Assembly: GCF_018388445.1 (NCBI RefSeq)
Contig: NZ_CP074405.1
Span: 3,658,001 to 3,722,000 of the forward strand
Length of the DNA: 64,000 nt
Reading direction: 5' to 3'
DNA from: Cellulomonas wangleii
GTDB taxonomy: Bacteria > Actinomycetota > Actinomycetes > Actinomycetales > Cellulomonadaceae
Shown here in pieces: positions 42,901-51,843 of this stretch. Made by a program: the position numbers and the translations under genes. Each line of letters opens with the position of its first letter. Within the stretch, counting starts at the first letter, position 1. Below the pieces are notes generated by a model, which worked only from the letters and a program-made list of their open reading frames with translations, searched no databases and had not been told where the DNA came from.

Positions 42901-44785
42901 GCGCGAACAGTTCCGCGTCGACGGCCGATCGGCGCACCTTCGCGCCGCCCACCGCGAGCAGTTCCTGGCACCAGGAATCGGCGACACCGAAATGCGTCGC
43001 GATCCAGGCGACTCTCAGGGGATGGATCGGGAGCACGACGACCGCGAGCTCCGGCCTCGCCGCGGTGCCGACCTCGAGCGACACTGTGTCCAGCCGGAGC
43101 AGCGCCTCGCGCTGGCTGTCGTCAGCAGCGTCGAGCGCTCGCTTGTAGCTCTGCGCGTACTCGATCGCGAGTTTCCTGGCGTCGGGGTCCCACGAGAAGA
43201 CCTCCGGCACGTCCTGCGGTGCGGACCGGGCGAGGAGCGCCAACAGGTCCTTGCGCTTCCTGGCGAGCGCGGCGGGCAGGTCCCAACGCTGTGCGAGAGC
43301 GGACTGCGAGACGATCGGCTCGCCGAAGTCCGACTTGGCCTCGAACGCGGTGATCGCGGGATCAGCGATGACCCGGCGCTGGAGGCCGACGATCGTTGGG
43401 GCGACCCGGAGCTGCACCCCGAGGTGCTTGCCGATCCGTGCCGAGAAGACCTTCCCCTCGAGATCCCACGCCTGCATATCGATGTCGGTGTTCGGTGCGC
43501 CCGCAAGCACGGCGTTGAGCTGAGCCTCCGCCAGCGAGGCGGCTGAGGAATGCCGCATCGGCCTCTCGGACAGAGAGTCCTCGATCACCACCTCGAACTG
43601 GTCGCTGTCTGCCGTTGCCGGGGTCTCGTCGGACAGCAGCAGAGGGACGCCGTTCGCGTCGAGCGCGGTGATGCGCACAACGAACAGCGCGCCGCCGACG
43701 AGGTCGTCCGGGCCGAGCTCCAACGAGAGGCTCGTGGACATCCGGGTTCCCTTGACCCGGCGGTCGATCACGGACGACGTGGCGTCGTCCCGGAGGTCAG
43801 CCGGCGGCAGAAGTTCCAGGAGCCAGCTGGCTACGTCGGTGGGCTTGGCGGGTTTCGTCTTCCATCGCAGGCCCACGGAGCTGGGGTTCTCCGGCGACGT
43901 GCGGATATACAGCGCGCCGCTGTCCGACGACTCCAGCTTGCTGAACTTCTCCACCGCCCCATCCGCCCTGGTGAAGCTCTCCATGTGGAGCTCGACGATC
44001 CCTGACGCGACCTCGCGGTCCCAGGGGATGTCGGACAGGGTGATCCCCTGCTGCGTGTAGAGGCGGTGCGTCCACTCGACGGTGTTCCGTAGGTCCCCGT
44101 GCGCGGAGTCGAGCACGGCGACGAGCTTCTCGTGGACCTCGCCCGGCGCGACCCGGACCTTGCGCAGTCGTTCCCGCACGGTGGTCGTGGCCGTAGACGG
44201 TCTCGCGACGGCGGCGACGAGCTCGGCGTTGAGCTCCAGGTTGGCGCGCAGGAGGGACGCCTCGGACGTGTCGACGAGGAGGCCCACACGCCATAGTTCC
44301 CGCCCGAAGGCTCGGTGGTCGTCCGACTCAAGCACAGCGGCCAGGTAGTCGAGTCGCGCCTCGATCGGCACACGGAGCTTGCGGAACAGTGCCGTCACGG
44401 GCAGCTCGGGCCACCTCCTGGCAACCTGATTCTTCAGGGTCGCAGCGACGGCCTCGAGTTCGTCGACGAGCGCGAGCCGCTCGAACGAGTTGTCCAACGA
44501 GCTCGCGGCGTGGGCCTGGCCGGGCGGGACCAGCAGCACGAAGACGCGAGCCTTGTCGTTGCGGATGCCGACCGCGGTCTCGACGTCGACGGCAAGTTCG
44601 CCGGTGACCGACGAGAGCACCGCCACGCGGACCCGCTCCTCGTCGACCTCGCTCGCGAGCAGGCGTGCGAGCTCGAACGCCTCGGTCTCGGCGATGTCGT
44701 CCACGCGGAGGCAGTGGCCCACCTCGGCGCCGCTCACGGATTCGAGCACGCGCGCGGCGAGCTGCTCGAGGACCAGGTTTCTCAT
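39953..44785 (-). CDS. Large HerA/FtsK-like ATPase with PD-(D/E)XK-like nuclease motif (MAD8/DptH-like)
   Basis: A 1610-aa protein. ATG 44785 overlaps the upstream stop (ATGA). The first about 1000 residues are unassigned and mostly helical. Near residues 1059-1079, CDLLLVRV...ECVEVKS gives the D...ExK pattern of PD-(D/E)XK nucleases. A Pro/Gly linker (about 1210-1245) leads to a HerA-like ATPase: GIPGQGKSVTT (about 1307-1317), LLLDFHGDM, VVLDEAHRLA (Walker B, about 1507). It resembles MAD8 of methylation-associated defence and DptH of phosphorothioate-dependent restriction. It likely translocates on and cuts DNA as the effector, by inference. It is the last gene of a four-gene operon. Confidence 0.72.
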   Translation of the reverse strand: MRNLVLEQLAARVLESVSGAEVGHCLRVDDIAETEAFELARLLASEVDEERVRVAVLSSVTGELAVDVETAVGIRNDKARVFVLLVPPGQAHAASSLDNSFERLALVDELEAVAATLKNQVARRWPELPVTALFRKLRVPIEARLDYLAAVLESDDHRAFGRELWRVGLLVDTSEASLLRANLELNAELVAAVARPSTATTTVRERLRKVRVAPGEVHEKLVAVLDSAHGDLRNTVEWTHRLYTQQGITLSDIPWDREVASGIVELHMESFTRADGAVEKFSKLESSDSGALYIRTSPENPSSVGLRWKTKPAKPTDVASWLLELLPPADLRDDATSSVIDRRVKGTRMSTSLSLELGPDDLVGGALFVVRITALDANGVPLLLSDETPATADSDQFEVVIEDSLSERPMRHSSAASLAEAQLNAVLAGAPNTDIDMQAWDLEGKVFSARIGKHLGVQLRVAPTIVGLQRRVIADPAITAFEAKSDFGEPIVSQSALAQRWDLPAALARKRKDLLALLARSAPQDVPEVFSWDPDARKLAIEYAQSYKRALDAADDSQREALLRLDTVSLEVGTAARPELAVVVLPIHPLRVAWIATHFGVADSWCQELLAVGGAKVRRSAVDAELFARVQPANLPFTGLAATGDVLVYFDEVAFGSAVLLAPSVAAPEAVASAVYGALDVPRRSTALTAAAAMVSSRLDDFRRSHPEARALRIALMNPGDGEIAGLAVESLLAPATTAEDVTPDAPRVEVVAYGRDAGFASPLPRLTDLQRTLQLAQAPGSRSHLAPPLGIAVRPPDALVRDDRASHIAIIQDVAGLGMTGTLTAGTDRFAAFHDLLTPVITTRDHEGKAAWVSAPALLSTPDAPGRAAVEAHKSYQAALGAHTGLGSSPALRICVEPDGLQAIRVLHEVADWVMTLDRFVGLDLYDDALAMGLGTTSYMLDYAPDFIEGLSHRLTVTTKQRGEVVHILKRAMDDLGLDQVGESVTLIIESLLAISGRLVLRLQGSESFAREAVSLAALFAHLSARRKLEDAIIVPVDSHEEIFGRSAREADHPARRCDLLLVRVHRGGLRIECVEVKSRKAAALPLQLADDIVDQLEETRRLLVARFFAVDPPRVDAALQRARLAGMLHYYADRAVVNGTLSKEKLADTHKLIDRHLEAWAPVEISMHGYVISLNGAEGVPTQHRQVPISVLTAADLGQAGFSTKVVDEGKRAERPSADVAAKSSVDVPGNAGGGGVPQQPVAVTVAPTECDAEPIDSPVEAEFRKLEPSGPPQSIDVVLGTDVQGADLVWSVSTKGSPHCFILGIPGQGKSVTTRRVVRAFSEAGLPSLLLDFHGDMAADPPAGASVLDASQGLPFSPFEGALATGPLLNALAFETAEIIAYVAGLGEIQQSHVYKAIQNAYLGVIDGQELRAPSVEQFAEALEAVEAAAKGKHARERVRPLTDFGLFAGDGAGAFRPREGGMVVDVSAIPLEQVQLAAGAFLLRKVYRDMFQWPQDGTLKLAVVLDEAHRLAKDVTLPKLMKEGRKYGVVVVVASQGAADFHRDVVGNAGTKIAFRTNFPASKQVAGFLRGRSGQDLSMEIEKLAVGQAYVSTPDSPQARRIQMSR

Positions 44786-46446
44786 GCGTTCTCCGAGAGG
44801 TTCACCAAGGGATTGCGCACCCGCTGCGCATCGAGGTCGTCGCTGAGTCCTTCGAAGACGCCGAGCAGCTGAAGCCGGTACTTGAACGCTTCGAGGTTCT
44901 CGGCCGCGGCGGCTCGGTTGGCAGCCGTCGCCATGGCGCACGGAGGTCGGTTCACGAGGAGGCCGAACCGCTCCTCCAGCTGCTTCAGGACCTCGCCGAT
45001 CGTCAGCTCCGCATGTGCCGCTCCGCCTCCTCGCCGGGCGAACGTCACGGCCAGTAGCGACGCCAGCAGCTTGTCCGACGGGGCATACGCCCACGAGCTC
45101 CGCACGTTCAGGGCGCCGGTCAGCACACCGATGTCGGTCTTGATGCCGCCCGCGGACCAGAACCACTTGACGGCGTTCTCGTAGCCACGCTTCTTCAGCG
45201 CCTCGACGAGGACGTCAGCGAGTCGGTCCGCCGCCGGGCGGGGGTCCGCCTCCATGGTGGCGAGAAAGTGGCGCGCGTCCTCGTCGTCGCTCTGCTCGTT
45301 GAGGTCGACGATCCGCGACAGGAGGTACTCGAGGTGCCCGACGACGCGCGGGATCTCCTTCGCGTCTGCGACCAGCGCGACCCTCTCGGCCGGGCTCAAG
45401 CTCTGGTCGGCGAGCTCGGCCTTGAGCGCGGGCGCTCCTCGGATCGACAGCAGGTACAGGCGGTCCCGAAAGAACTGCCGGGTGATCTCGAGATCGCGCT
45501 GCACACACTCGCGAGCCAGCAGGTCCGAGGGGGAACCCTTGCTACCTGTGAAGTCGACGTACTGCTCCAGCGGGTTGGAGGCGTCGTCGTCGACCATGTC
45601 GTGCGGGATCTGCCCTGTCTCGATGAGCTCGCGGGTCGCCCGCGCGATCCGCAGGGGGAGCTGGAACAGACGGAGACCGAGAATCGCGGCCATGTGCTGC
45701 GACATCACGAGCGACGGGGCTCGTTCGCCGTAAGCCTGGAGGTAGTCGAGGACGTCCGCACCGAGCGGCCTCGTCGCGCCCGGCACGGGCGACCTATACC
45801 GGGCAGTCTGCTCGGCATCCCTGTCCTTCGCAGCGGACTTGGCGTCGAACAGCTCGACAAAGTACAGCGTCAGCAGGGCGGTGATGTCGACGTCGGTCGT
45901 CCCGTCGTAAGTCGGCGCCCATTTGGGGGGATCGCTGAAGGTCACGCCCGGACCGAAGGCCCCTGTGAACTGCTCCCGGATCCAGGCAGCAGCCTTGTCT
46001 GTTGAACCCTCGGAAGGCCCCAGTCGAGCGGCCATCTCGCGCAGGAGCTCGCGGTAGACGACCATGTCGGCACCGCGGTGGCGCGACCGGGCAGGGAAGC
46101 CAGCCCGGAAGACAGCCACCGTCGTGGGCCGCAAGTACTGCATCTGCTCGCTCGCACGCGCGCGACCCGCGCGTCCCATCTCGACGACAGACGCGCGGAG
46201 CCAACCGTCCAGCACGGCACGGCCGCGCGTGTCGTTGAAGCCGGCCAGATGTCCGCTCTGCGCCAAGGCAGCCCGCTTCTCGTCGTACAGCTTCGCCGCG
46301 CTGACGTTGGTCGCGGTGCGCCCCTGCTTGATCGCCAGCTCGAAGATCTGCGTCAGCATGCGCTCGACGTCCGTGTCGTTCGGCTCGACCACCGTCAGCT
46401 CGCGGTAGGCGAAGGTGCGGAGCTCCTCAGGCAGCTCGATCTTCAT
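44782..46446 (-). CDS. Unknown 554-aa operon protein (MAD7/DptG-like by position)
   Basis: A 554-aa soluble protein, mostly helical (MKIELPEELRTFAYREL...), with no P-loop, nuclease or membrane motif that I recognise. It overlaps the kinase gene stop by 4 bp and the HerA-like gene start by 4 bp, so the three are translated as a unit. By size and place between the kinase-ATPase and the large HerA-like ATPase it corresponds to MAD7 or DptG, both adaptor-like proteins of unknown activity. The name is inferred from order, not from a motif. Confidence 0.6.
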   Translation of the reverse strand: MKIELPEELRTFAYRELTVVEPNDTDVERMLTQIFELAIKQGRTATNVSAAKLYDEKRAALAQSGHLAGFNDTRGRAVLDGWLRASVVEMGRAGRARASEQMQYLRPTTVAVFRAGFPARSRHRGADMVVYRELLREMAARLGPSEGSTDKAAAWIREQFTGAFGPGVTFSDPPKWAPTYDGTTDVDITALLTLYFVELFDAKSAAKDRDAEQTARYRSPVPGATRPLGADVLDYLQAYGERAPSLVMSQHMAAILGLRLFQLPLRIARATRELIETGQIPHDMVDDDASNPLEQYVDFTGSKGSPSDLLARECVQRDLEITRQFFRDRLYLLSIRGAPALKAELADQSLSPAERVALVADAKEIPRVVGHLEYLLSRIVDLNEQSDDEDARHFLATMEADPRPAADRLADVLVEALKKRGYENAVKWFWSAGGIKTDIGVLTGALNVRSSWAYAPSDKLLASLLAVTFARRGGGAAHAELTIGEVLKQLEERFGLLVNRPPCAMATAANRAAAAENLEAFKYRLQLLGVFEGLSDDLDAQRVRNPLVNLSENA

Positions 46447-49400
46447 GAGTCCGCCCCCTCCCGGGTGAGGACGCCGCCGACATTGCGCACCAGGTCGCTC
46501 CCGCCGGACGGATCGACGACGACGACCCGGTGTGCCGGCGTCGTCCGCAGCACGTTCCCGAACGACGCCAACTCGAGCTTGACGGCCTCTGCGCCCGAGT
46601 CGCCGAGGATCTCGCCGTCAGCCGCACGCCGGATCAGCTCGTACGAGTCGAGCGTGAGCACGATGGAGCCGAGCCTGTGCGAGAGGCGCAGTCCTTCGGG
46701 CTGCGACTCCACGAACCTCCCGTCGGGCTCGAGCGCGACGAGTGTGAACTCCTCCGCCGGGATCTCGCGGAGTACCGACCAGCCGTCGCTCTCACCATCC
46801 CGCAGCGCGAGTGCGCTTCCTTGGTAGCCGTGGGCGCCCAGGACGCGGCTGAGCCCGAGCAGGACGGTCTCCTTCACGGAGCCGTCGAGGTCGCCGTTGA
46901 GTGCGTCGACGAACTCGTCGAAGAAGCGATAGGCGCGCACCTCATCGCGGAGGGCTCGTGTGCTCGTGGAGCCGAAGAAGACCTGACGGGTCTCGAAGCC
47001 CGGGCGCCGCGGGGTGTAGAGCTCGAGCGTCTCACTGCGCATGGCTCGCTCCACGCCGGGCGCGGCGAGCGTCGCCGGATCGACGCTCGCCCACTCGGCG
47101 ACGAGATAGTCGGGGTTCCCGGCGGAGAACGCCAGGTCGAAGGCGAACGCGTCCGTGGCCAGTCGCAGGTCTCGGCCCTCCTCGATCGCTTTGTGGACGT
47201 CATCGCACGAGCGGTCTCCCGTGAGGGTCCATGCGATGGCCGAGCGGACGTCACGGAAGGTGGCGCGGCGCTTGCGGCGGAGGTGGGAGATAGCGACGAG
47301 CTCGAGCAGGGGCCCACGGCCGGAGCCCCGCAAGATGTCGCGGTTCGCGAAGATCGGGCAGATGCCGCGGGCCCGACAGGGCTGGCAGGCGAGCCAGAGC
47401 TCGTCCGCGACGAACGAGTCCAGCACCTTCCCGGCCAGTCCGGATCCGCCCCCGCCCGTCGGCGCGATCGACCGTCGCTTGAGGTCGACGACGGCCACCC
47501 GCGAGTTCTGGACGGGGCGCCCGCGTGCGTACTGGTCGACTGCGACGTAGAGGTCCTCGTAGACGTCGGCGTGGGCCTGGAAGAAGTTCAGGAGACGGCC
47601 GTCGTTGATCGCCACGAGCGCGGTGTGCTCGGCGCCTCCTTCGAGGGCCTCGACGAGGAGCTGATCAGAGGACTTCCCGTCGCGTGCCTCGCTCGCGTCG
47701 TACACCGCCGCGAAGGTGCGGTCTCCCAGCTTCATCCGCCATCCGGCCGCCGTGGGCTCGGTCACGTCTACAGCACCTTCGTCGGTGAGGCGGCGGCGCA
47801 GGGTGGAGAGGAATGAGGTCTTGCCGTCACCGGGGTTGCCGGTCAGGAGAACGACGTCGAGCTCGCCTCGGAGCACGCTCGGCGTGAGCTGGGTGTCCAG
47901 CAGCGTCCTGACGTACGTCTCCCGAGCGAAGCGATCGTCGAGACCACGGTTGCCGGCGTTGCCGACGGCGCTGCCCCGGTAGAGGCGACGGAGGCTGAGG
48001 ACGGTCGGATTCTGCGCCCTCTCGCCCGGCTCGACGTCGGTCGCGGCGACAGTCTTGAGATACCGGGCGAAGTCTGCGGCGGACGACGGTCGCACGCTGG
48101 TGTCGGCCTCCACCAGTCGGAAGAGCGCGTTGACGATGGCGGAGCCGTCCGCCCCCCACCTCTCCTGCTCCTCGCGGGAGAGCGGCACGAGTTCGGACTT
48201 GTCATGACTGCGATAGGGCTCGCGGCCGAGCATGGTGCGCAGGACGCTCACGCCCAGGGCGTAGAGGTCGGCGGCCGGCGACCATGGCCCCGCCGCCAGC
48301 ACCTCGGGCGCTACGAACGCCAGGGTGCCAGCGATCGTGACGGCCTCGCTCTTCGCCGTCGTCAGTCCGAAATCGATGAGGACAGCCCGACCCTCGTTGG
48401 TCACGACGATGTTGTTAGGGGAGATGTCCCGGTGCAGGTGGCCCTCGCTGTGCATATACGCGAGCCCGTCGAGGGCGTCGAGAACGATGCGGCGATACTC
48501 CTCCGCACCGGCACTCTGCTCCGCGCCGAGCTCCTTGAGGGTGCGACCGGGGACGTAGTCGGACACGATGTAGGCAGGGTCGGCCGAGTAGTCCCACACC
48601 CTGGCGCACCGAGGACTGACGAGCTTCTCCGCGGCCTCGAACTCGTGCATCGCCTGGGTGACCGCAGTCGAGTCGTGGAACTGCTTGATCACCCGCCACG
48701 CGTCTCGATCAACGACTCTCGCCAGCCACGAGGTCGCGAAGCCGCCCTGTCCGAGCTTGCGCTCTATCCGGTACCGACCGCCCACGATCCCGTCGGGTTC
48801 GAACACATCCTGCTTCGGCTCGTCGGCAGGGGCGTTCGGGGGCGGGGGCGGACGCAGCAGCGCGCTCAACCGTTCCACCACGTCGCCGGCCTCGGGCCTC
48901 CCGGCGGGGTCGTCAGCGACGCACGAGACCAGCACGGCGAGCACCGGGTCGGCAGGGTCGACCGCGGCGGGGAGTGCCTTGACGGCGCCTTCGTCTGTCA
49001 GGCGGATGTCCCCGTTGACCCACCAGAGCAGGCTCAGGGCGAGGGCGTACACGTCCGACCTGGTCGTTGCCGCGCCGATCGCGTACCCGAGCTCAGGAGC
49101 CCTGAAGGGGACCGAGCTGTCGACCGTGTCAGCAAGCGCCGGCGCCACGGTGAAATCGGTAGGCAGGTGTGCGAGGTAGAAGTCGCAGAACATGACGCGA
49201 TCGCCTCGAGCCGTGAGGACGCGATCAGGCGAGAGTCCTCGGTGCAGGACACCCGTCGCGTGCACCTCCGCAAGTGCCTCGAAGGCGTCCAGGACGATGC
49301 CGGCCGCGCGGTCGGTCACGCGGCCGCCCTCCGTGACCGCCAGATCACGGGCCGCGGCCCGTCGCTTGAGCGAAAGGCTGGCGACAGGGCGGATCGGCAG

Positions 49401-50195
49401 GACGACCCATCGTCTCGCCTCGTCGACGAAGGTGGCCTCGACGCCCCACGACCGCTGCATGTCCGCGATCTGCTTCGTCGCTTGGCGCTCGTTCTTCACC
49501 AGCTGCCCCGCGTCCACCCCGGGGCCCCAGCCGTCCATCGGGTAGGCGCGGAGCACCACCGGCTCCCGATCGCTGTCCTCGCCCCAGAAGACGCGCGACC
49601 GGCCGACACCGGCGACCTCGTGCAGGACTGTGAAGGGCCCGAGTGACTCGGGAGCCGACTTCCTCGTGGACAGCCCGGCAAGGAACTCGCAGACGGCGTT
49701 CCGCACGGCCGCGAAGTCCGTGCTCAATCTGTCCCATTCCATCAACGCGGCGGGGGCGTCGTGGAGCAACAGGATGTGATCGTCGTCAGGCGGGTAGCCG
49801 GTCGTGTCAAGCGTTACGCCGGGGTAGGAGAGCACGACTGATTCCTGAACGAGATGCTTCGACCTCGCTGCCACCGCGTACCCGGGGACCCTCGCCTTGA
49901 GAAGACCGGCCAGGATCCTCGCGACCTGGGAATTGCGTCCCACCGGACTCGGCCGCAGTGCGCCCTTGACGAGCCACCCGCCGTTCAGGACCTCGACCGT
50001 CGGCCCCCAGTGCTTCTCCTCGAGCACGAAGATGTGGTGCCGCCCGATGACCAGGAGGTCGACGTCGTCCTTCTGCGGCGTCGGAAGTTCTCTTCCGACG
50101 ACGATCAGCCAGTCGGCAGGCAGCTCCTTCGCCAGTGTCTCGGCGGCCACCTGCTCGCCAGGCCCGGCGTAGCTATACACCGCGAGCTCAGCCAT
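46443..50195 (-). CDS. NERD + pseudokinase + Ser/Thr kinase + P-loop ATPase (MAD6-like)
   Basis: A 1250-aa protein. Residues 1-80 are a NERD nuclease-like domain (DVDLLVIG at 44-51, EEK at 59-61). Residues 185-400 are a kinase fold with lost catalysis: HRG at 318-320 in place of HRD and DFY at 338-340 in place of DFG. Residues 470-720 are an intact kinase: GQGGF (482), Lys504, HRDISPNN (588-595), DFG (608-610), APE. Residues 750-1250 are a DptF-like ATPase: GNPGDGKTS (786), then a CxxCx5C cluster. The layout recalls PglW (NERD + kinase) joined to DptF. Phosphorylation as an activating switch is inferred. Confidence 0.78.
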   Translation of the reverse strand: MAELAVYSYAGPGEQVAAETLAKELPADWLIVVGRELPTPQKDDVDLLVIGRHHIFVLEEKHWGPTVEVLNGGWLVKGALRPSPVGRNSQVARILAGLLKARVPGYAVAARSKHLVQESVVLSYPGVTLDTTGYPPDDDHILLLHDAPAALMEWDRLSTDFAAVRNAVCEFLAGLSTRKSAPESLGPFTVLHEVAGVGRSRVFWGEDSDREPVVLRAYPMDGWGPGVDAGQLVKNERQATKQIADMQRSWGVEATFVDEARRWVVLPIRPVASLSLKRRAAARDLAVTEGGRVTDRAAGIVLDAFEALAEVHATGVLHRGLSPDRVLTARGDRVMFCDFYLAHLPTDFTVAPALADTVDSSVPFRAPELGYAIGAATTRSDVYALALSLLWWVNGDIRLTDEGAVKALPAAVDPADPVLAVLVSCVADDPAGRPEAGDVVERLSALLRPPPPPNAPADEPKQDVFEPDGIVGGRYRIERKLGQGGFATSWLARVVDRDAWRVIKQFHDSTAVTQAMHEFEAAEKLVSPRCARVWDYSADPAYIVSDYVPGRTLKELGAEQSAGAEEYRRIVLDALDGLAYMHSEGHLHRDISPNNIVVTNEGRAVLIDFGLTTAKSEAVTIAGTLAFVAPEVLAAGPWSPAADLYALGVSVLRTMLGREPYRSHDKSELVPLSREEQERWGADGSAIVNALFRLVEADTSVRPSSAADFARYLKTVAATDVEPGERAQNPTVLSLRRLYRGSAVGNAGNRGLDDRFARETYVRTLLDTQLTPSVLRGELDVVLLTGNPGDGKTSFLSTLRRRLTDEGAVDVTEPTAAGWRMKLGDRTFAAVYDASEARDGKSSDQLLVEALEGGAEHTALVAINDGRLLNFFQAHADVYEDLYVAVDQYARGRPVQNSRVAVVDLKRRSIAPTGGGGSGLAGKVLDSFVADELWLACQPCRARGICPIFANRDILRGSGRGPLLELVAISHLRRKRRATFRDVRSAIAWTLTGDRSCDDVHKAIEEGRDLRLATDAFAFDLAFSAGNPDYLVAEWASVDPATLAAPGVERAMRSETLELYTPRRPGFETRQVFFGSTSTRALRDEVRAYRFFDEFVDALNGDLDGSVKETVLLGLSRVLGAHGYQGSALALRDGESDGWSVLREIPAEEFTLVALEPDGRFVESQPEGLRLSHRLGSIVLTLDSYELIRRAADGEILGDSGAEAVKLELASFGNVLRTTPAHRVVVVDPSGGSDLVRNVGGVLTREGADS

Positions 50196-51819
50196 CGCTC
50201 ACCGCTCCCTCGTACTGATCGGGCCAGAGCCAGCGCCGCACGTATTTCTCGTCCTTGCTCAGAATCTCGAGATAGGCATTGTGTTTTGTGTAAGTGATGA
50301 CAAGTTGATCCTTGGCTCGCGTGGCGCCGACAAAACCCGCCCGGCCGCGCTGCACGGACTCGGGATCCGACGGGTCGAACGGCTTGACCGTGTCGAGGGC
50401 GAACAGGAACACCACCGGGAACTCGTGGCCCTTTGCCGAGTGGGGCGTGATGATCTTTACCGTGTTTGCCCCGCGGTCGAAGTTCTTCTTGTCATCCTTG
50501 CTGACGACGGCCGTGAAGGGGATGCCCATCGCCTCCAGGGCAGGGGCGATGTGCATGAGAGTGCCGCGGTAGCGCACGATGACGACGGCGATGTCGCCAG
50601 GATCACGATCCCCGCTCGACACCATCCGGTGGATCTCCCAGGCGATGGCCCTCGCCTGTTCGGCCGGAGTCTCGGCCCAGATCAGTTCGACCGGCTCACC
50701 AGGCGGAGCGGATTCGAGTTGTTCGACGGCAAACTGCGCATTGATCGCACCTATCGCGCCCAAGATGTTGCGAGTGCTGCGGTAGGGCCGCGTGAGATGG
50801 AGATGCTGGACGCCGAGTGACTCCAACCCCGCGAGAGCGTCGTCGGCGCCGTAGAGCGCTTGCGCCGGATCCCCCGCCATGACGAGCCCTCCACGTCCAG
50901 GCGTCAGGCCCGCCATGACGATCGCGATCCATGACGGGCGGAAGTCCTGGGCCTCGTCGAGGAGGATGGCGTCGGCAATCGGACGCACCCCCTTCGACTT
51001 CGCCACCTCCAGGGCACGGTGATTGGCGGCCTCATCGTCGAACGAGAACCGGACTCCGACCTCCTTCGCGTACGGCCACATGGTGGTGACGACGACATTG
51101 GGGTGGTCGGCGACGAGGCTCCTGAGGTACGGCACGAGCGCGTTGTTGAAGCAGAGAAATTGAATCCGCCAGTCAGGGTGAAGGCTCGCGAGCCATCGAG
51201 CGCGGGCGGCGAGGACGAGCGTCTTGCCGCTGCCCGGCGGGCCCTGGACCAGAGCGAGGTCGAGATCACGCCTCTGGGCGATCGCCGCCTGTTGGGCGTC
51301 GAGCGTGACACGGAGCTGGTCGCGCTCGGCGGCTCCCTGGTCATGTGAACCAGCCCGAAAGACGGTGGTGAAGGTGAAGGTGGGCTCCAGCAGGCCTCTG
51401 ATCCGCGCAACCAGTTGCTCGTCGAGCGGCCGCGCTCGCGCCTGGCTCAGCCAAGTGGAGTCAGACAATTGAGCTGGACTGATGCTGATTCGTCCGCCGA
51501 TACCGATTGCTGGCTCCGTCAACAGCTTCCGCGTGTGCAGAACCACCCGGCCGATCGGAGTCGTGGCGTCGAGCTCGAGGGTCTGACGCAACGAGTGCAC
51601 TCTCTCGTTGAGGCGCAGGAAGGGTATCTGGGTCTCGAACCCGGTGTCGGAGTCATCGATGTCGATGGCCAGGAGACCAATCTCTGGGTACAGCAATACC
51701 AAGCTCGGCTCGCTGTCGTTGGCGAGGCGGATGGCGCGGGCGCCACACCCATGAAGCTGCTCATTGAGGGCAGTCACGACATCGGCGACATCGACCGTGT
51801 CGGTAGACCGCGCCGCCAT
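50188..51819 (-). CDS. UvrD/Rep-like SF1 helicase, first gene of the operon
   Basis: A 543-aa protein. ATG 51819 is chosen because GAGGAGG lies 10 nt upstream; an in-frame ATG at 51843 lacks one. The N-terminal about 120 residues are unassigned (possibly NERD-like: LLAIDIDDSD). Then come Q-type residues, Walker A QGPPGSGKTLV (about 195), ILLDEAQDF, MAGDPAQALYG, PYRSTRN, ITPHSAKGHEFPVVFLF and GATRAKDQLVITYT: all SF1A helicase motifs in order. It overlaps the kinase gene by 8 bp. Such helicases unwind or remodel DNA for restriction effectors. I know of no helicase in this position in MADS. Confidence 0.82.
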   Translation of the reverse strand: MAARSTDTVDVADVVTALNEQLHGCGARAIRLANDSEPSLVLLYPEIGLLAIDIDDSDTGFETQIPFLRLNERVHSLRQTLELDATTPIGRVVLHTRKLLTEPAIGIGGRISISPAQLSDSTWLSQARARPLDEQLVARIRGLLEPTFTFTTVFRAGSHDQGAAERDQLRVTLDAQQAAIAQRRDLDLALVQGPPGSGKTLVLAARARWLASLHPDWRIQFLCFNNALVPYLRSLVADHPNVVVTTMWPYAKEVGVRFSFDDEAANHRALEVAKSKGVRPIADAILLDEAQDFRPSWIAIVMAGLTPGRGGLVMAGDPAQALYGADDALAGLESLGVQHLHLTRPYRSTRNILGAIGAINAQFAVEQLESAPPGEPVELIWAETPAEQARAIAWEIHRMVSSGDRDPGDIAVVIVRYRGTLMHIAPALEAMGIPFTAVVSKDDKKNFDRGANTVKIITPHSAKGHEFPVVFLFALDTVKPFDPSDPESVQRGRAGFVGATRAKDQLVITYTKHNAYLEILSKDEKYVRRWLWPDQYEGAVSDG

Positions 51820-51843
51820 CCCGATCCTGCCTCCTCGGCTCAT

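Noticed and set aside
46443..50195. Assigning the kinase-NERD gene as PglW of the nearby BREX
   Set aside because: It carries an extra DptF-like ATPase half and is coupled to MAD7/MAD8-like genes. The BREX operon runs separately and its upstream genes lie off the right edge.
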